From assembly GCF_003671495.1 (NCBI RefSeq), contig NZ_RCHN01000015.1:1-64000 (forward strand): a stretch of DNA of 64,000 nucleotides, given 5' to 3'. Shown here one piece after another: positions 52,617 to 62,374 of the stretch. The notes below the pieces were generated by a model. It was given only the letters and a program-made list of their open reading frames with translations. It had not been told where the DNA came from and did not search any database. Position 1 is the first letter of the stretch. Each line of letters opens with the position of its first letter. Source of the stretch: Ketobacter sp. (lineage in GTDB: Bacteria; Pseudomonadota; Gammaproteobacteria; Pseudomonadales; Ketobacteraceae). Made by a program: the position numbers and the translations under genes.

Positions 52617-54614
52617 TCAATCCTGCGACGAACCGGACTCGGCCTTCTCCACCGCATCCTCAATCACCGCCCGCGCTTCATCGCAATGATCTGCTGCTGC
52701 CGTGGCGCGATCCATGATTCCGGTATAGAGGAACGACATGCCCCCGGTGAGAACGGCGGCGCCCCCGCTGAGCAGAACGCCTTTTCGATTCAATCCGACG
52801 CTGGGCCGCCCCAAGGTGCCACCCAGTTTCACAAACGGCGTCACGAACATATCGGCGCTCACCCCCACGCCGGTGCGGGGCTTGGTATTGAATTCGATGT
52901 TGAGGGCTTCACTGTTGAGATCGATGCTGCCGCCACCCACCACCATCAATTGATCGCTTTGCAACAGAAAACCTTTGATCTCGCCAAACCCGGAGGTAAA
53001 TCGCAGCGCAAACATGCTGCACTCCCAATGGGTAAATTTCTGCTTGTGCATGAACGGATTCAACGCCGTGATCAACTGCGACAGAATGTCGCCGGAGAAG
53101 CGGCGGACCAGATCATTGTTCACCTTGCCGGCTCCCTGATTCAGGGCAATACCGCCGTCCAGCTTGCCCGCCAGAGCGCGGATGGTGTTGCCGGAGCTCT
53201 GTACCAGAATGTTGAGGTTGGTAATGGGCACCTCCTCTTTCGGAACGCCGGGACCGGTCAGCATCCCCAAACGAATATCACGAACCTTGCTGTCCACAGC
53301 AATTTTGGCCTCACTGCCGCTGGCATCAAGCTCGACCGTGCTGGTGAAGCTCCCCCCTAAATAGCCGGAGAACTGATTGGTGAGACTCACTTTCCCGTGG
53401 CGGGCGTCTGCATTCAGTTTGAATTGCTCGAGTTCCGTATTACGTAGCATCAGCCGCTCGACATCCGCATCCAGTTTCAGGTTTAACGACCGCAACAGAT
53501 CCATGGGCAGCGGCGTATCGTCGAACACAAAAGGCGAGATGGAAGCAGGCTTGGTTGCGGATTCTGATTCAGGTTCATCGTTCAACGGCATAAAGGGAGT
53601 CAGGTCCAACACCTTTGACCTGGCCTGAGCGTCAAACCGCAGCGGTTCCCCCAGGTTAATCTGCACCGAGCCCCGCACATCACTGTTCCCCAGCGTTGCC
53701 TGGTAAAGGCCCACCGAAATCCGGTCTTCGCCCAGCGTGATGTGGCCTTTCAATGCCACCGCCTGATCCGGCAGCCCCTCTACCTGCAACAAGCTGCCCA
53801 GCTTGGCCAGCGAGTTCACCGCCAGATCAACATCGAAACCCTGTGCCGGAAAATCAATCCGCGCCTTCAGTGCTACCGGTTCAGCGGGGTTCTGTGCTTC
53901 TGGCTCGGCCTCAATCCGGGCTTGAACGCTGTGCTGTGCTACCTCAGCGGTCACCTGCAGGGGCAGATCCCCATACCGCAGTTTGCCTTGCAGCCGGGTC
54001 GTTTGCTCCCCCGTCGCCGCAATGGATTCCAACACCATCACCTGATCCTGGCTTTGCGGTTGCCGATAGGTAATCCGCACGCCCTGAATGTCCGCGGCAT
54101 GCACCACCACGGGTATACTCATCCCGCCAGTCTCTTGGTTTAATGGGGGCTCCGGATCGCTTTGCATAACCCCGTCGCTTTGCATAACCCCGTCGCTTTG
54201 CATAACCCCGTCGCTTTGCATAAAGGGGAACGACCAATTCATCTGCTGCTGGGGCCCGGTTTCCAGTAACAGCGTAGCCTGCTGCAGTTCGATGCGATTG
54301 ATCACGATGGGATGCGCACGCCAGGCCAACAGCCCCATGCGCACATAGGCTCTGTCCGCCTGCAGCATAACGGGTTCAGACCCCCACTCCGCATTAGCAA
54401 GGCTGACGTTGGTAAGTTCCAGGGTCGGCACGGGGAGCAGATGTACCGACAATGCGCCATCGATTCGAAACTCGCGGCCGGTTAAATCACTGATCGTGGA
54501 TTCAACCTTCGGCTTCAGAAAACCAAAATCCACGAACCAGAGCACCAACACCAACAGGACACACACCGACAGCAGGGTTGCAGCGGTGATTTTGAACATT
54601 CTGACTGCCAGCAT
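52617..54614 (-). CDS. AsmA-family protein
   Basis: A 665-residue envelope protein of the AsmA family, which in other bacteria spans the periplasm and takes part in phospholipid transport to the outer membrane. One N-terminal membrane helix (TAATLLSVCVLLVLVLWFVDF) is followed by the AsmA start motif (FLKPKVESTISDLTGREFRIDGALSV, LLPVPTLELTNVSLANAEWG) and a long beta-rich body. The C-terminal third contains LNPFMHKQKFTHWECSMFALRFTSGFGEI and the family ending NIEFNTKPRTGVGVSADMFVTPFVKLGGTLGRPS. Residues about 131-152 are a short tandem repeat of MQSDGV. It lies 9 bp after the DUF2058 gene in the same direction. Confidence 0.88.
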   Translation of the reverse strand: MLAVRMFKITAATLLSVCVLLVLVLWFVDFGFLKPKVESTISDLTGREFRIDGALSVHLLPVPTLELTNVSLANAEWGSEPVMLQADRAYVRMGLLAWRAHPIVINRIELQQATLLLETGPQQQMNWSFPFMQSDGVMQSDGVMQSDGVMQSDPEPPLNQETGGMSIPVVVHAADIQGVRITYRQPQSQDQVMVLESIAATGEQTTRLQGKLRYGDLPLQVTAEVAQHSVQARIEAEPEAQNPAEPVALKARIDFPAQGFDVDLAVNSLAKLGSLLQVEGLPDQAVALKGHITLGEDRISVGLYQATLGNSDVRGSVQINLGEPLRFDAQARSKVLDLTPFMPLNDEPESESATKPASISPFVFDDTPLPMDLLRSLNLKLDADVERLMLRNTELEQFKLNADARHGKVSLTNQFSGYLGGSFTSTVELDASGSEAKIAVDSKVRDIRLGMLTGPGVPKEEVPITNLNILVQSSGNTIRALAGKLDGGIALNQGAGKVNNDLVRRFSGDILSQLITALNPFMHKQKFTHWECSMFALRFTSGFGEIKGFLLQSDQLMVVGGGSIDLNSEALNIEFNTKPRTGVGVSADMFVTPFVKLGGTLGRPSVGLNRKGVLLSGGAAVLTGGMSFLYTGIMDRATAAADHCDEARAVIEDAVEKAESGSSQD
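54156..54227. repeat. 18-bp minisatellite inside the AsmA gene
   Basis: Three near-perfect 18-bp units ([A/G]TCGCTTTGCATAACCCC on the plus strand, starting 54156, 54174 and 54192) and a fourth partial unit from 54210. They encode MQSDGV repeats in the AsmA protein. The unit is a multiple of three, so copy-number change would alter length without a frameshift. Confidence 0.9.
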
Positions 54615-54623
54615 TAGGCTACA

Positions 54624-55160
54624 TCACCACATCAAGTCGTCCGGAATCTGGTAATCGGCGTAGGGATCATCCTCGGCCGGCTGGTCAGCAGGGGCCTGGT
54701 TCAACACCACCACACACCCCTCATCCCGCTGGGCAATCTTTGCCGCGACTTTGAGCGGCACCAATTCGTACTGTTCGTTCAGGGTTACAATCGCCAGTTG
54801 CCCTGCCACCAGACGCCGTTGCTGCTCATCGGTCACATAGATTTTCTTGATCTTCTTGTTATGGGCAAACTGGTAGGGCTGCTCCGCGCCTTCCCGCTTC
54901 AGGCGGGAGGTTTCCACCAATTGCCGGATCTGGGCCTGGATCGCCTTGCGCTCCGCCTCCTCCTGATTCTGCTGGTTGATCAGCCGATCCTTTTCCTGCT
55001 TCTCTGCCCGTGCCTTGGCAGCCAGGAGCTTGGCTTCATCCTGCTGCACCTGCCCCTTGGGGACCTGCCGCTGCTGTTTGTGTTTTTCCTTTTTGACCTT
55101 CTGATTTTTGGCTTTGTCGATGATGCCGGCTTTCAGCAACTGATCCTGTAGCGATGCCAT
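54624..55160 (-). CDS. DUF2058 family protein
   Basis: A 178-residue soluble protein with a highly charged, helical N-terminal half (LQDQLLKAGIIDKAKNQKVKKEK, then Gln/Lys/Glu-rich coiled coil) and a globular C-terminal part (YQFAHNKKIKKIYVTDEQQRRLVAGQLAIV). This is the architecture of the DUF2058 (YaiL-like) nucleoprotein-type family; function not established. AGGAAG precedes the ATG at 55160. It is upstream of, and probably co-transcribed with, the AsmA gene. Confidence 0.85.
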   Translation of the reverse strand: MASLQDQLLKAGIIDKAKNQKVKKEKHKQQRQVPKGQVQQDEAKLLAAKARAEKQEKDRLINQQNQEEAERKAIQAQIRQLVETSRLKREGAEQPYQFAHNKKIKKIYVTDEQQRRLVAGQLAIVTLNEQYELVPLKVAAKIAQRDEGCVVVLNQAPADQPAEDDPYADYQIPDDLMW

Positions 55161-55424
55161 GATGTGTGCTTCCTGAGTGAAAAATCAAACGGTGGAATTC
55201 TAACCCAGGAGTCCCGCTGGGCAAAAACAATCGCACCAGCCGGCAACCCTGCGCCCATAAGCGCTTGAATTAACGGAGCAATTCAACCTGACCCCGTGGC
55301 GGCAAAAGGCTGCCATCCCACCGTAAACTCACCCTTTGGGGTGAGTCTTCCCTATCGTCAGACCGGTAAACTGATAGAATCCCGATCCGGAGCCCCCCTT
55401 GAATCCACAGGAGACCGACGCAAC

Positions 55425-56744
55425 ATGGATGACCGCAGAACCCCTCCCCGCAAGTCCAACACCATCAAAACAGGACTGATCAGCCGCACCTTCACCACCG
55501 CCAAAATGTCCGCCCGCCTGGGCATGGGGGCCACCAAAAAGCTGTTGAACGTGAGTGCCGACAATCCTGAAAAGGCCATCGAAGTGGCCGCCAAACTGGT
55601 GAACGAGTTTGATGGTATGAAGGGGCTGATGATGAAGTTCGGCCAGATGGCCAGTTACCTGGGCACGCATCTGCCGGCGGAAGCGCGGGACATTCTGGCC
55701 ACACTGCAGGCCAGCAGTACCGCCATGGCCTTCGAAGACGTACGCGAACTGATTGAAGCCGAACTGCACGCCCCCATCGAGTCCTGCTTTGATCAGTTCG
55801 AGGAAACCGCCTTCGCCGCAGCCTCCATTGGCCAGGTGCACAAGGCGGTGGTAAACGGCAAACCGGTGGCGGTAAAAGTGCAGTATCCGGAGATCGAGAA
55901 ACTGCTGTCCATGGACCTGAAGCTGGTGGGTAACCTGTTCACGGTGTTCATGGCGGGGACCTCGCTGCCCGGGCGCGCCATGGCCCAGGAGCTAAAGGCC
56001 CGCCTGTTGGAAGAATGCGACTACGATCTGGAAGCCCGCAACCAGATGAAGATCCGGGCCCTGAGTGAAAACACGCCTGGCGAGCACGTCCCTGCCGTCA
56101 TCGCCCGCCTTTCCAGCCGCCGTGTACTCACCACGGAATTCTGCAGTGGCATGAACTTTCAGGATTTTTGTAGCAGCGCATCACCGGAGCAGAAAAACCA
56201 GGCCGGCCTAACCATATTCACCCACACCATGAATGCCATCTTCCGCCATTGTTATTTCAATGGTGATCCGCACCCCGGCAACTATCTGTTTCAGCCGGAC
56301 GGCCGGGTCACCTTCCTGGATTTCGGCTGTATCAAAAAGTTCGAACCGGCCTACATCAACAACTGGAAAGCCATGGCGAAATCCATTCTGGAGCAACGCA
56401 AATCAGACAACCTGAAGGCCACCGACGCCATGGGGCTGATCGGGCGAATGAAGGCGTTTGATCATGACCATCACTGGGAAATGATGAACCACGTCTACAC
56501 CCCGTTCACCACCGAGACGCCTTTCACCTTCACCCATGAGTTCAATTCAAAAACCACGCGTCTGATGATCTGGGAAAACAAAAACAAATTCAGCGGCGCC
56601 ATGCCCGCCGACTTTCTGTTTATCAATCGCCTGCAGTGGGGCCTGGCGGCCATTCTGGCGGACATGGGCGCTACCGCGGTGTTCGCAACCCCGTTTCGGG
56701 CGGCCGTATATGCCGATGCAGTACCCCTGTTTGAGCCCAATTGA
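55425..56744 (+). CDS. AarF/UbiB (ABC1) family kinase-like protein
   Basis: A 439-residue member of the ABC1 atypical kinase family. Its hallmark motifs are all visible: the KxGQ motif in MMKFGQMASYLGTHLP, the Ala-rich nucleotide loop AAASIGQVHKAVV, the lysine in VAVKVQYPEI, the catalytic-loop NGDPHPGNYLF and the metal-binding LDFGCIKKF. It has no obvious C-terminal membrane pair, unlike UbiB, so it may be a soluble relative with a different lipid substrate. The ATG at 55425 has CAGGAG upstream; the open frame extends further but without a site. A 198-bp gap follows before the next gene. Confidence 0.87.
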   Translation: MDDRRTPPRKSNTIKTGLISRTFTTAKMSARLGMGATKKLLNVSADNPEKAIEVAAKLVNEFDGMKGLMMKFGQMASYLGTHLPAEARDILATLQASSTAMAFEDVRELIEAELHAPIESCFDQFEETAFAAASIGQVHKAVVNGKPVAVKVQYPEIEKLLSMDLKLVGNLFTVFMAGTSLPGRAMAQELKARLLEECDYDLEARNQMKIRALSENTPGEHVPAVIARLSSRRVLTTEFCSGMNFQDFCSSASPEQKNQAGLTIFTHTMNAIFRHCYFNGDPHPGNYLFQPDGRVTFLDFGCIKKFEPAYINNWKAMAKSILEQRKSDNLKATDAMGLIGRMKAFDHDHHWEMMNHVYTPFTTETPFTFTHEFNSKTTRLMIWENKNKFSGAMPADFLFINRLQWGLAAILADMGATAVFATPFRAAVYADAVPLFEPN

Positions 56745-56942
56745 GGAATGGGCTCACCCCCACACGGATGAAGCGGCGACGACGCCTGTGTGACACTTGC
56801 ATGACACGCATCCGCCAATCATCGCCGCCTGGTCAGTCCACTTAAACAACCCCGTTTTAACAAAAGCGTCACCGGAATTATTTATGGTTCCGTAGCGCTA
56901 TTTCACATGCTGAAGATTTCGGGACAACCGGGGGATCATAAA

Positions 56943-59900
56943 ATGGACTTCAAGCCTTTCACCACCGCCGTGGTGTTCTCGACTATTGCTTTGGTATCCA
57001 CTCCCGCCTTTGCCGCCGCACTGCAGAACGGTGCCGCGCCCACCGGTACGCTGTCCTCCCCATTGGACGTGGACAGTTGGACCTTCTCCGCCAACGCCGG
57101 GCAAAGCATTCATCTGCAGGTTGCCGAACTCAGTGGCACTGACCTGCAGCCGCTGTTGCGCTTGTACGACCCCGGCCACGTGGAGGTGACGTCGAACTGG
57201 GGCCAGGATTCCACCGACCTCAAATATGTGGCCAGCCAAACCGGAACCTATACCGTAGAGGTGCTGGACGCCACCTCCACCCCGGATGGCACCGGCACCT
57301 ATCAAATGTTCCTTGCCCTTTCCAGCGGCAGCTTCCAGATCCCCGCCGGTGATGAAGGTGGCAGCCTGATCAGCGGCAACAAGCACAGCGGAACCATTTC
57401 ACTGGCAGATCTGGATATCTGGACATTTTCCGTGGACGCCATGGAAACCGTGTTTCTGCAAATCGGCGAAACCGCCACAAGCTCCAGTGGCTTTCAGCCG
57501 GAGATCACCGTGTACGACCCCTTCGGCAGGGAAGTGGGCAGTAATTGGGGCAATACCTCCGCCGACCTGACGTTCCAAAGCCCTCTGGCCGGCCAATACA
57601 CGGTGGTGGTGAAAGAGTCCACGGCGGATGTGGTCGACAGCGGCTCCTATGATTTGTACTTTACCAGCGCCGGGCAATCGTACATTACGCCCCCCGGTGA
57701 TCACGGTGGTCCCCTGACCAATGGAGGTGTGCATTCCGGCTACATTGATCTGGCAGACATCGACGCCTGGAGTTTCAGCGCAGAAGCCAATGATACGGTC
57801 CTAATTCAGGTGGCGGACATCAACGGCAATGCCGGTTTTCAACCCCAGGTTTTCCTGTTTGATGCCTTTGGCAACGAAGTGCAAACCAACTGGGGCAACA
57901 GCGCCGCGGACCTGAAGGTGCAGTTAACCAAAGGCGGCCAATACACGGTGATCGTCAAAGAATCCACTGCCGACGTACCGGACACTGGTGCCTATCAACT
58001 GTATTTCACCAACACCAGTGAAAACCTGGTGGTCCCGGCGGGAGACCAGGGTGGTGTGGTCACCAATGGCGGCGTCTACGATGGGGAGATCGAGCTGGCC
58101 GATATAGATGCCTGGACCTTCACAGGGGAAAAGGGCAACACCGTGGTCATTCAGGTGGGGGAAGTGGCGGATCACACCAGCGGATTCCAGCCGGAAGTCA
58201 GCCTTTACGATCCCCTGGGTAACCAGCTGGATCTCAACTGGGGCAACACAGCCGCTGACCTGACCGTGGCACTCCCCATGGCGGGCGAGTACACCATTGT
58301 GGTGAAAGAATCCTCCGTCGACGTGCCCGATTCCGGCACCTATAGACTCTACTTCAACAGCGTTACCGAGGCGTCACTGATGGTACCCACCGGCGACGAA
58401 GGTGGCGTGCTTGACAACGGCAGTGTTCATGAAGGGGACATTGATCTGGGCGACGTGGACGCCTGGACCTTCATCGGCGAAGTCTACCAAACGGTACACC
58501 TGCAGATCGCCGAAGTCACCGATGACACCAGCGGTTTCCAACCGGAGATCCGCCTGTACGACCCCATGGGCAACCTGGTCACCAGCAACTGGGGTAACGT
58601 CTCCGCGGACATCAGCACCACCCTGGAGCGCAATGGCCAGTACACGGTGATCGTCCGTGAATCCAGTGCCGATGTACCAGACACCGGCAGCTATAAACTC
58701 TACTTCCAGCAACTCGCCGAAAGTTTCACTGTTGCCGGCAATGATGACGGGGGCACCCTCTTCAGCGGTACGCCCCAGGCGGGCACCATTGAGCGGGCCG
58801 ATCTCGACGCCTGGACTTTCTATGTGGACGCAGAAGACCAGATCGACCTGACCCTGACGGAGCTGACCGATAACGGCGGCTTCTACCCGCAAATCACCCT
58901 CTATGATCCCCTGGGCCGACCGCTGGTCTCCGGCCAGGGCACTACGGGCGGCAGCATCAGCACACCGGCGATTCTGTCCGGCCTGTACACCGCCGTGGTG
59001 GCGGACGGTACTGGTGACGTCCCCAACAGCGGCACTTACGAGCTGGCCTATACCCGCACCAATGTGGCCTCTCCGGTACCCGCCGGTGCCAGCATCGCCA
59101 CCATCGACAACGGTGAGTTGATCTCCGGTACCTTCAACGGCTCCACCGACATCGACAAATACCAACTCAACGTGGTGGCCGGCGAAACGGTTTACCTGCG
59201 CTTGGGGGACACCAGCAACAGTTACCTCAACCCGCGGTTGCGCGTGTTCAGCAGCAGCGGTGCCATTCTGTGGTCTTCGGTAAGCAGCACCTGGACCGAG
59301 GCAGAATTCAAAGCCCCCGCCAATGATACCCTGACGGTCGCGGTCTCCAACGACTACACCACCACCGCCAGCTATGACTACCGGCTCACGGCAGCACTGG
59401 CTTCACAACCCATCAACACGGTAGCGGGTGACATCGGCGGAGTGATCAGCAGCGGTCAACTGATCAGTGGCACCCTGGCCGGGGGGGACGCCGATGTGTT
59501 CAACCTGACGGTCAGTGCCGGTGAGGCGGTCTATGTGCGCCTGGGTGACACCAGCAATTCTTATGTCAGCCCAAAATTGAGGGTCTATCGCAGCAATGGG
59601 GACATCCTGTGGTCCTCCTCAGCGTCGCAATGGACTGACGCCCTGTTCCACGCCCCCGCCTCCGAAACCCTCACCATCGTGGTCTCCAACCATTACGCCA
59701 TATCCAGTATTTATGACTACAAACTCAGTGCGGTGGTGGCGTCCCAAAGCGTCACCTCCAGCAGCGGGGATGAAGGTGGCCTGATCCACTCCGGTGAATT
59801 GATCAGTGGGTCCTTCGAAGGCGGCGATGCGGACGTGTTCAACCTGGCCGTCAGCGCCGGAGAAGCCGTCTACATTCGGGTGGGTGATACCAACAACTCA

Positions 59901-61223
59901 TACGTCAGTCCCCAGCTTATGGTGTTGGGCGCCAATGGCAACCTGCTGTGGGCATCGAGCGCCTCCCACTGGACCGAAGCACTGTTTGAAGCGCCCCATA
60001 CGGAAACCCTCACCATCGTGACGGCCAACGGTTACGCCATCTCATCGCCTTACGCCTACGAACTCACCGCAGTGGTGGCTTCACAAACTATTACCACCAG
60101 TGCGGGTGACGAGAGCGGCACCATCGTCAGCGGCGAAGAGGTTGCCGGGTTGTTTGCAGGTGGCGACGCAGATGTATTCAACCTGGCGGTGCAGGCCGGT
60201 GAGAGCGTATACGTGCGTGTGGGTGACACCAACAACAGCTATGCCAACCCGAGCCTGAGGATCTTCAGCAGCAGCGGACAACTGCTTTGGACCTCAAACC
60301 AGTCCCATTGGACAGAAGCGCTGCTGAAAGCACCTGCCACCGAAACCCTCACCATCGTGGCCTCAAACGGTTACGCTAACTCATCAGATGAGAGCTATCG
60401 TCTCACCGCCATGGCAGCCTCCCAGACCATCACCACCCTGGTGGGCGATGAGGGTGGCGACATCGACAGTGGGGCGCTGGTGAGTGGATATCTGTCCGGT
60501 GGCGATACTGACCTGTTCAGCCTGTCGGTGGTGGCCGGGGAACCGGTGTACCTGCGCTTCGGTGACACCAACAATTCCTACTTCAGTCCACAGCTGCGCA
60601 TTTTCAGCAGCAGCGGCGCGGTGCTCTGGTCTTCCGCTAACAGCCATTGGACTGAAGCGCTGTTCCAGGCGCCGGCTACTGAGAACATCCGCGTACTGGT
60701 TTCCAACGGATATCCGATTTCCTCTGAATACGAATATGAACTTACTGGCGTCGTCGCATCGCAGGCCGTGACCACGCTCGCCGGGGACGAAGGCGGCACC
60801 CTCACCAACGGCATGACCCTCTCGGGAAGTTTCGCCGGTGGTGATGCCGACGTCTACAAAGTCATCGTGCAGAACGGCGTACCGGTGCAGATCCATCTAG
60901 ATGACGGCGGCACCAGCTATACCACTCCGACCCTGTATATTATCAACAGCAACCGGGAACTGGTGGCCTATGGCAGCACCAACTCCTCCACCATTCTGGA
61001 CTGGGTGCCTACCCACAACGAAGTCGTGACGATCATCGTCGCCAACGCCTACCCATCCTCTGCAAACTACGGCTACAACCTCACCGGCACCGGCATCAGC
61101 CCCTTCACTCCACCGCTTTCCAGCGGGCCCGGTGAAGACGTGCCACTGCCCCTGTGGGCGCTACTGATGCTGGGCGGTGTGGTCACCTGGCTGTCGAAGC
61201 GATATGGTTCACACAATGCGTAA
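56943..61223 (+). CDS. Giant secreted protein of twelve tandem beta domains with sorting-like tail
   Basis: A 1426-residue protein. Residues 1-25 are a signal peptide (ending AFAAAL). From residue 42 there are twelve tandem domains resembling bacterial pre-peptidase C-terminal (PPC-like) domains. Domains 1-6 (42-735, about 116 residues each) begin D-[VLI]-D-x-W-[TS]-F and contain FQPE and NWGN. Domains 7-12 (736-1395, mostly 113 residues) begin DADVFNL and contain GDTNNSY, LW.S and SHWTEALF. The last 27 residues read PLPLWALLMLGG, a hydrophobic helix and SKRYGSHNA, a short motif-helix-basic end typical of exosortase substrates. No protease or enzyme domain is seen. The stop overlaps the exosortase start, so the pair is coupled. 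ATG 56943 is chosen over 56907 because the signal peptide begins there. Confidence 0.88.
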   Translation: MDFKPFTTAVVFSTIALVSTPAFAAALQNGAAPTGTLSSPLDVDSWTFSANAGQSIHLQVAELSGTDLQPLLRLYDPGHVEVTSNWGQDSTDLKYVASQTGTYTVEVLDATSTPDGTGTYQMFLALSSGSFQIPAGDEGGSLISGNKHSGTISLADLDIWTFSVDAMETVFLQIGETATSSSGFQPEITVYDPFGREVGSNWGNTSADLTFQSPLAGQYTVVVKESTADVVDSGSYDLYFTSAGQSYITPPGDHGGPLTNGGVHSGYIDLADIDAWSFSAEANDTVLIQVADINGNAGFQPQVFLFDAFGNEVQTNWGNSAADLKVQLTKGGQYTVIVKESTADVPDTGAYQLYFTNTSENLVVPAGDQGGVVTNGGVYDGEIELADIDAWTFTGEKGNTVVIQVGEVADHTSGFQPEVSLYDPLGNQLDLNWGNTAADLTVALPMAGEYTIVVKESSVDVPDSGTYRLYFNSVTEASLMVPTGDEGGVLDNGSVHEGDIDLGDVDAWTFIGEVYQTVHLQIAEVTDDTSGFQPEIRLYDPMGNLVTSNWGNVSADISTTLERNGQYTVIVRESSADVPDTGSYKLYFQQLAESFTVAGNDDGGTLFSGTPQAGTIERADLDAWTFYVDAEDQIDLTLTELTDNGGFYPQITLYDPLGRPLVSGQGTTGGSISTPAILSGLYTAVVADGTGDVPNSGTYELAYTRTNVASPVPAGASIATIDNGELISGTFNGSTDIDKYQLNVVAGETVYLRLGDTSNSYLNPRLRVFSSSGAILWSSVSSTWTEAEFKAPANDTLTVAVSNDYTTTASYDYRLTAALASQPINTVAGDIGGVISSGQLISGTLAGGDADVFNLTVSAGEAVYVRLGDTSNSYVSPKLRVYRSNGDILWSSSASQWTDALFHAPASETLTIVVSNHYAISSIYDYKLSAVVASQSVTSSSGDEGGLIHSGELISGSFEGGDADVFNLAVSAGEAVYIRVGDTNNSYVSPQLMVLGANGNLLWASSASHWTEALFEAPHTETLTIVTANGYAISSPYAYELTAVVASQTITTSAGDESGTIVSGEEVAGLFAGGDADVFNLAVQAGESVYVRVGDTNNSYANPSLRIFSSSGQLLWTSNQSHWTEALLKAPATETLTIVASNGYANSSDESYRLTAMAASQTITTLVGDEGGDIDSGALVSGYLSGGDTDLFSLSVVAGEPVYLRFGDTNNSYFSPQLRIFSSSGAVLWSSANSHWTEALFQAPATENIRVLVSNGYPISSEYEYELTGVVASQAVTTLAGDEGGTLTNGMTLSGSFAGGDADVYKVIVQNGVPVQIHLDDGGTSYTTPTLYIINSNRELVAYGSTNSSTILDWVPTHNEVVTIIVANAYPSSANYGYNLTGTGISPFTPPLSSGPGEDVPLPLWALLMLGGVVTWLSKRYGSHNA
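59148..60842. repeat. Second set of tandem domains (five full 339-bp units)
   Basis: Domains 7-11 of the giant protein are each exactly 113 codons with no length change, and share the string GDTNNSY and SHWTEALF in most copies. The uniform length and high similarity suggest recent tandem amplification, in contrast to the more diverged first six domains. Confidence 0.8.
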
Positions 61224-61755
61224 ACCACTCACCAAAGCCTGGCACCAACCGCCGTTTCCGGTGCTGTTCCTGCTGCTGGCGGTGGGGTTGATGGCAGGCT
61301 ACTACGCCCTGCCCCAAACCCTGATCGATCAGGTGATCGTGCGCTATTTTGCGGTGGTGCCCGGCGCCCACATTCTGGACTGGCTAACGCCCTCTTACAC
61401 GGTGACCAGTGAGAACACCCGCATTCTGTCACCCTTGGCCAACCTGAACGTACTGAAGGGTTGTGAAGGCACCGAGGTGCTGCTGATCCTGTACGCCGCG
61501 ATGATCGCCATGCGCCGCCCCTGGCGTGCCACCCTGATCGGATTGCTGGTGGGCAGCGCCGTGGTGTTTGTGCTGAACCAGTTCCGCATTGTCGCCCTGT
61601 ATTTTGTGGTGGCCTGGCAGCGTGACTGGTTTGAAGCCGTACACGGGTTTGCGGCCCCCATTCTGATTGTGGCGTTGTGCGGCATCGGATTCATGGGCTG
61701 GTTGCGGCTTACCGCGCCGACAACCGCGCCCGCACCCACGCCAGCGGAGGCGTAA
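61216..61755 (+). CDS. Short exosortase-family transpeptidase
   Basis: A 179-residue integral membrane protein with about five hydrophobic segments. The exosortase catalytic triad is complete: Cys83 in LKGCEGTEVLLILYAAM, Arg124 in LNQFRIVALYF and His143 in FEAVHGFAAPIL. The GC-x-G-x-E form of the Cys motif resembles the small exosortase H group; I assign the family with confidence but the subgroup only tentatively. It would cleave and transfer the C-terminal tail of the preceding protein. The ATG at 61216 lies inside the last codons of that gene, and its own stop is one base before the next gene. Confidence 0.88.
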   Translation: MRKPLTKAWHQPPFPVLFLLLAVGLMAGYYALPQTLIDQVIVRYFAVVPGAHILDWLTPSYTVTSENTRILSPLANLNVLKGCEGTEVLLILYAAMIAMRRPWRATLIGLLVGSAVVFVLNQFRIVALYFVVAWQRDWFEAVHGFAAPILIVALCGIGFMGWLRLTAPTTAPAPTPAEA

Positions 61756-61756
61756 C

Positions 61757-62374
61757 ATGCCCTGGCGCACGACCTTGCTTGGGCTGGGCTGGCTGTTGTC
61801 CGCTACCCTGTTGGGGGTTGTGCTGTTTCATTGGCGCACGGAGCTGGTGAGCCTGCTGACGCCCCTGCTGCACGGGGTGGCGGCCCTGGTGGAAACCCGC
61901 ATGGACGTGGCGGGCATGAATGTGTTGCAACGGGGCAGCGAACAACTGCTGGAGCTGCGCCTGGTGAGCCAACAACCCATTCAACTGTATGGGCGGGAAT
62001 TTCCGGGGATGGATGTCAGCGCCACCACACTGGTCACCCACGCCATGTTGCATTTTTTTATTTTCGGAATGGCGTTGATCAGCGGCCTGATGCTGGCGCT
62101 CCCCGACTGGAAACGCGGACTGGGCCTGCTGGGGCTGTTGGCCGGTGGGTTGCTATTGTCGTTAGTCCTGGATCTGCCCTTCACCTTGCTGGGCAGCATT
62201 GAAGGGTTGCTGCTGCAACACCTGGCTCCGGATCAATTGAACCACCACCCACTGGTGTTCTGGGAGCGTTTTATGACCCAGGGTGGACGAATGGTAACGG
62301 CATTGGCGCTAAGCCTGTTGTGCTTGAATCTGGCGGGTGTGCGTTGGCCCTGGCTGTCTCGGCCAACTGCATAA
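61757..62374 (+). CDS. Exosortase-associated membrane protein
   Basis: A 205-residue membrane protein with four main hydrophobic segments: TTLLGLGWLLSATLLGVVLF, a central LVTHAMLHFFIFGMALISGLML, GLLGLLAGGLLLSLVLDLPF and VTALALSLLCLNLAGV. Between the first and second lies a periplasmic loop of about 100 residues. It starts one base after the exosortase stop with AGCGGAGG as ribosome site. Position and topology match the accessory membrane protein found beside exosortase H-type enzymes, but I cannot confirm the family from sequence alone. Its 3' end overlaps the convergent regulator by 104 bp. Confidence 0.75.
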   Translation: MPWRTTLLGLGWLLSATLLGVVLFHWRTELVSLLTPLLHGVAALVETRMDVAGMNVLQRGSEQLLELRLVSQQPIQLYGREFPGMDVSATTLVTHAMLHFFIFGMALISGLMLALPDWKRGLGLLGLLAGGLLLSLVLDLPFTLLGSIEGLLLQHLAPDQLNHHPLVFWERFMTQGGRMVTALALSLLCLNLAGVRWPWLSRPTA

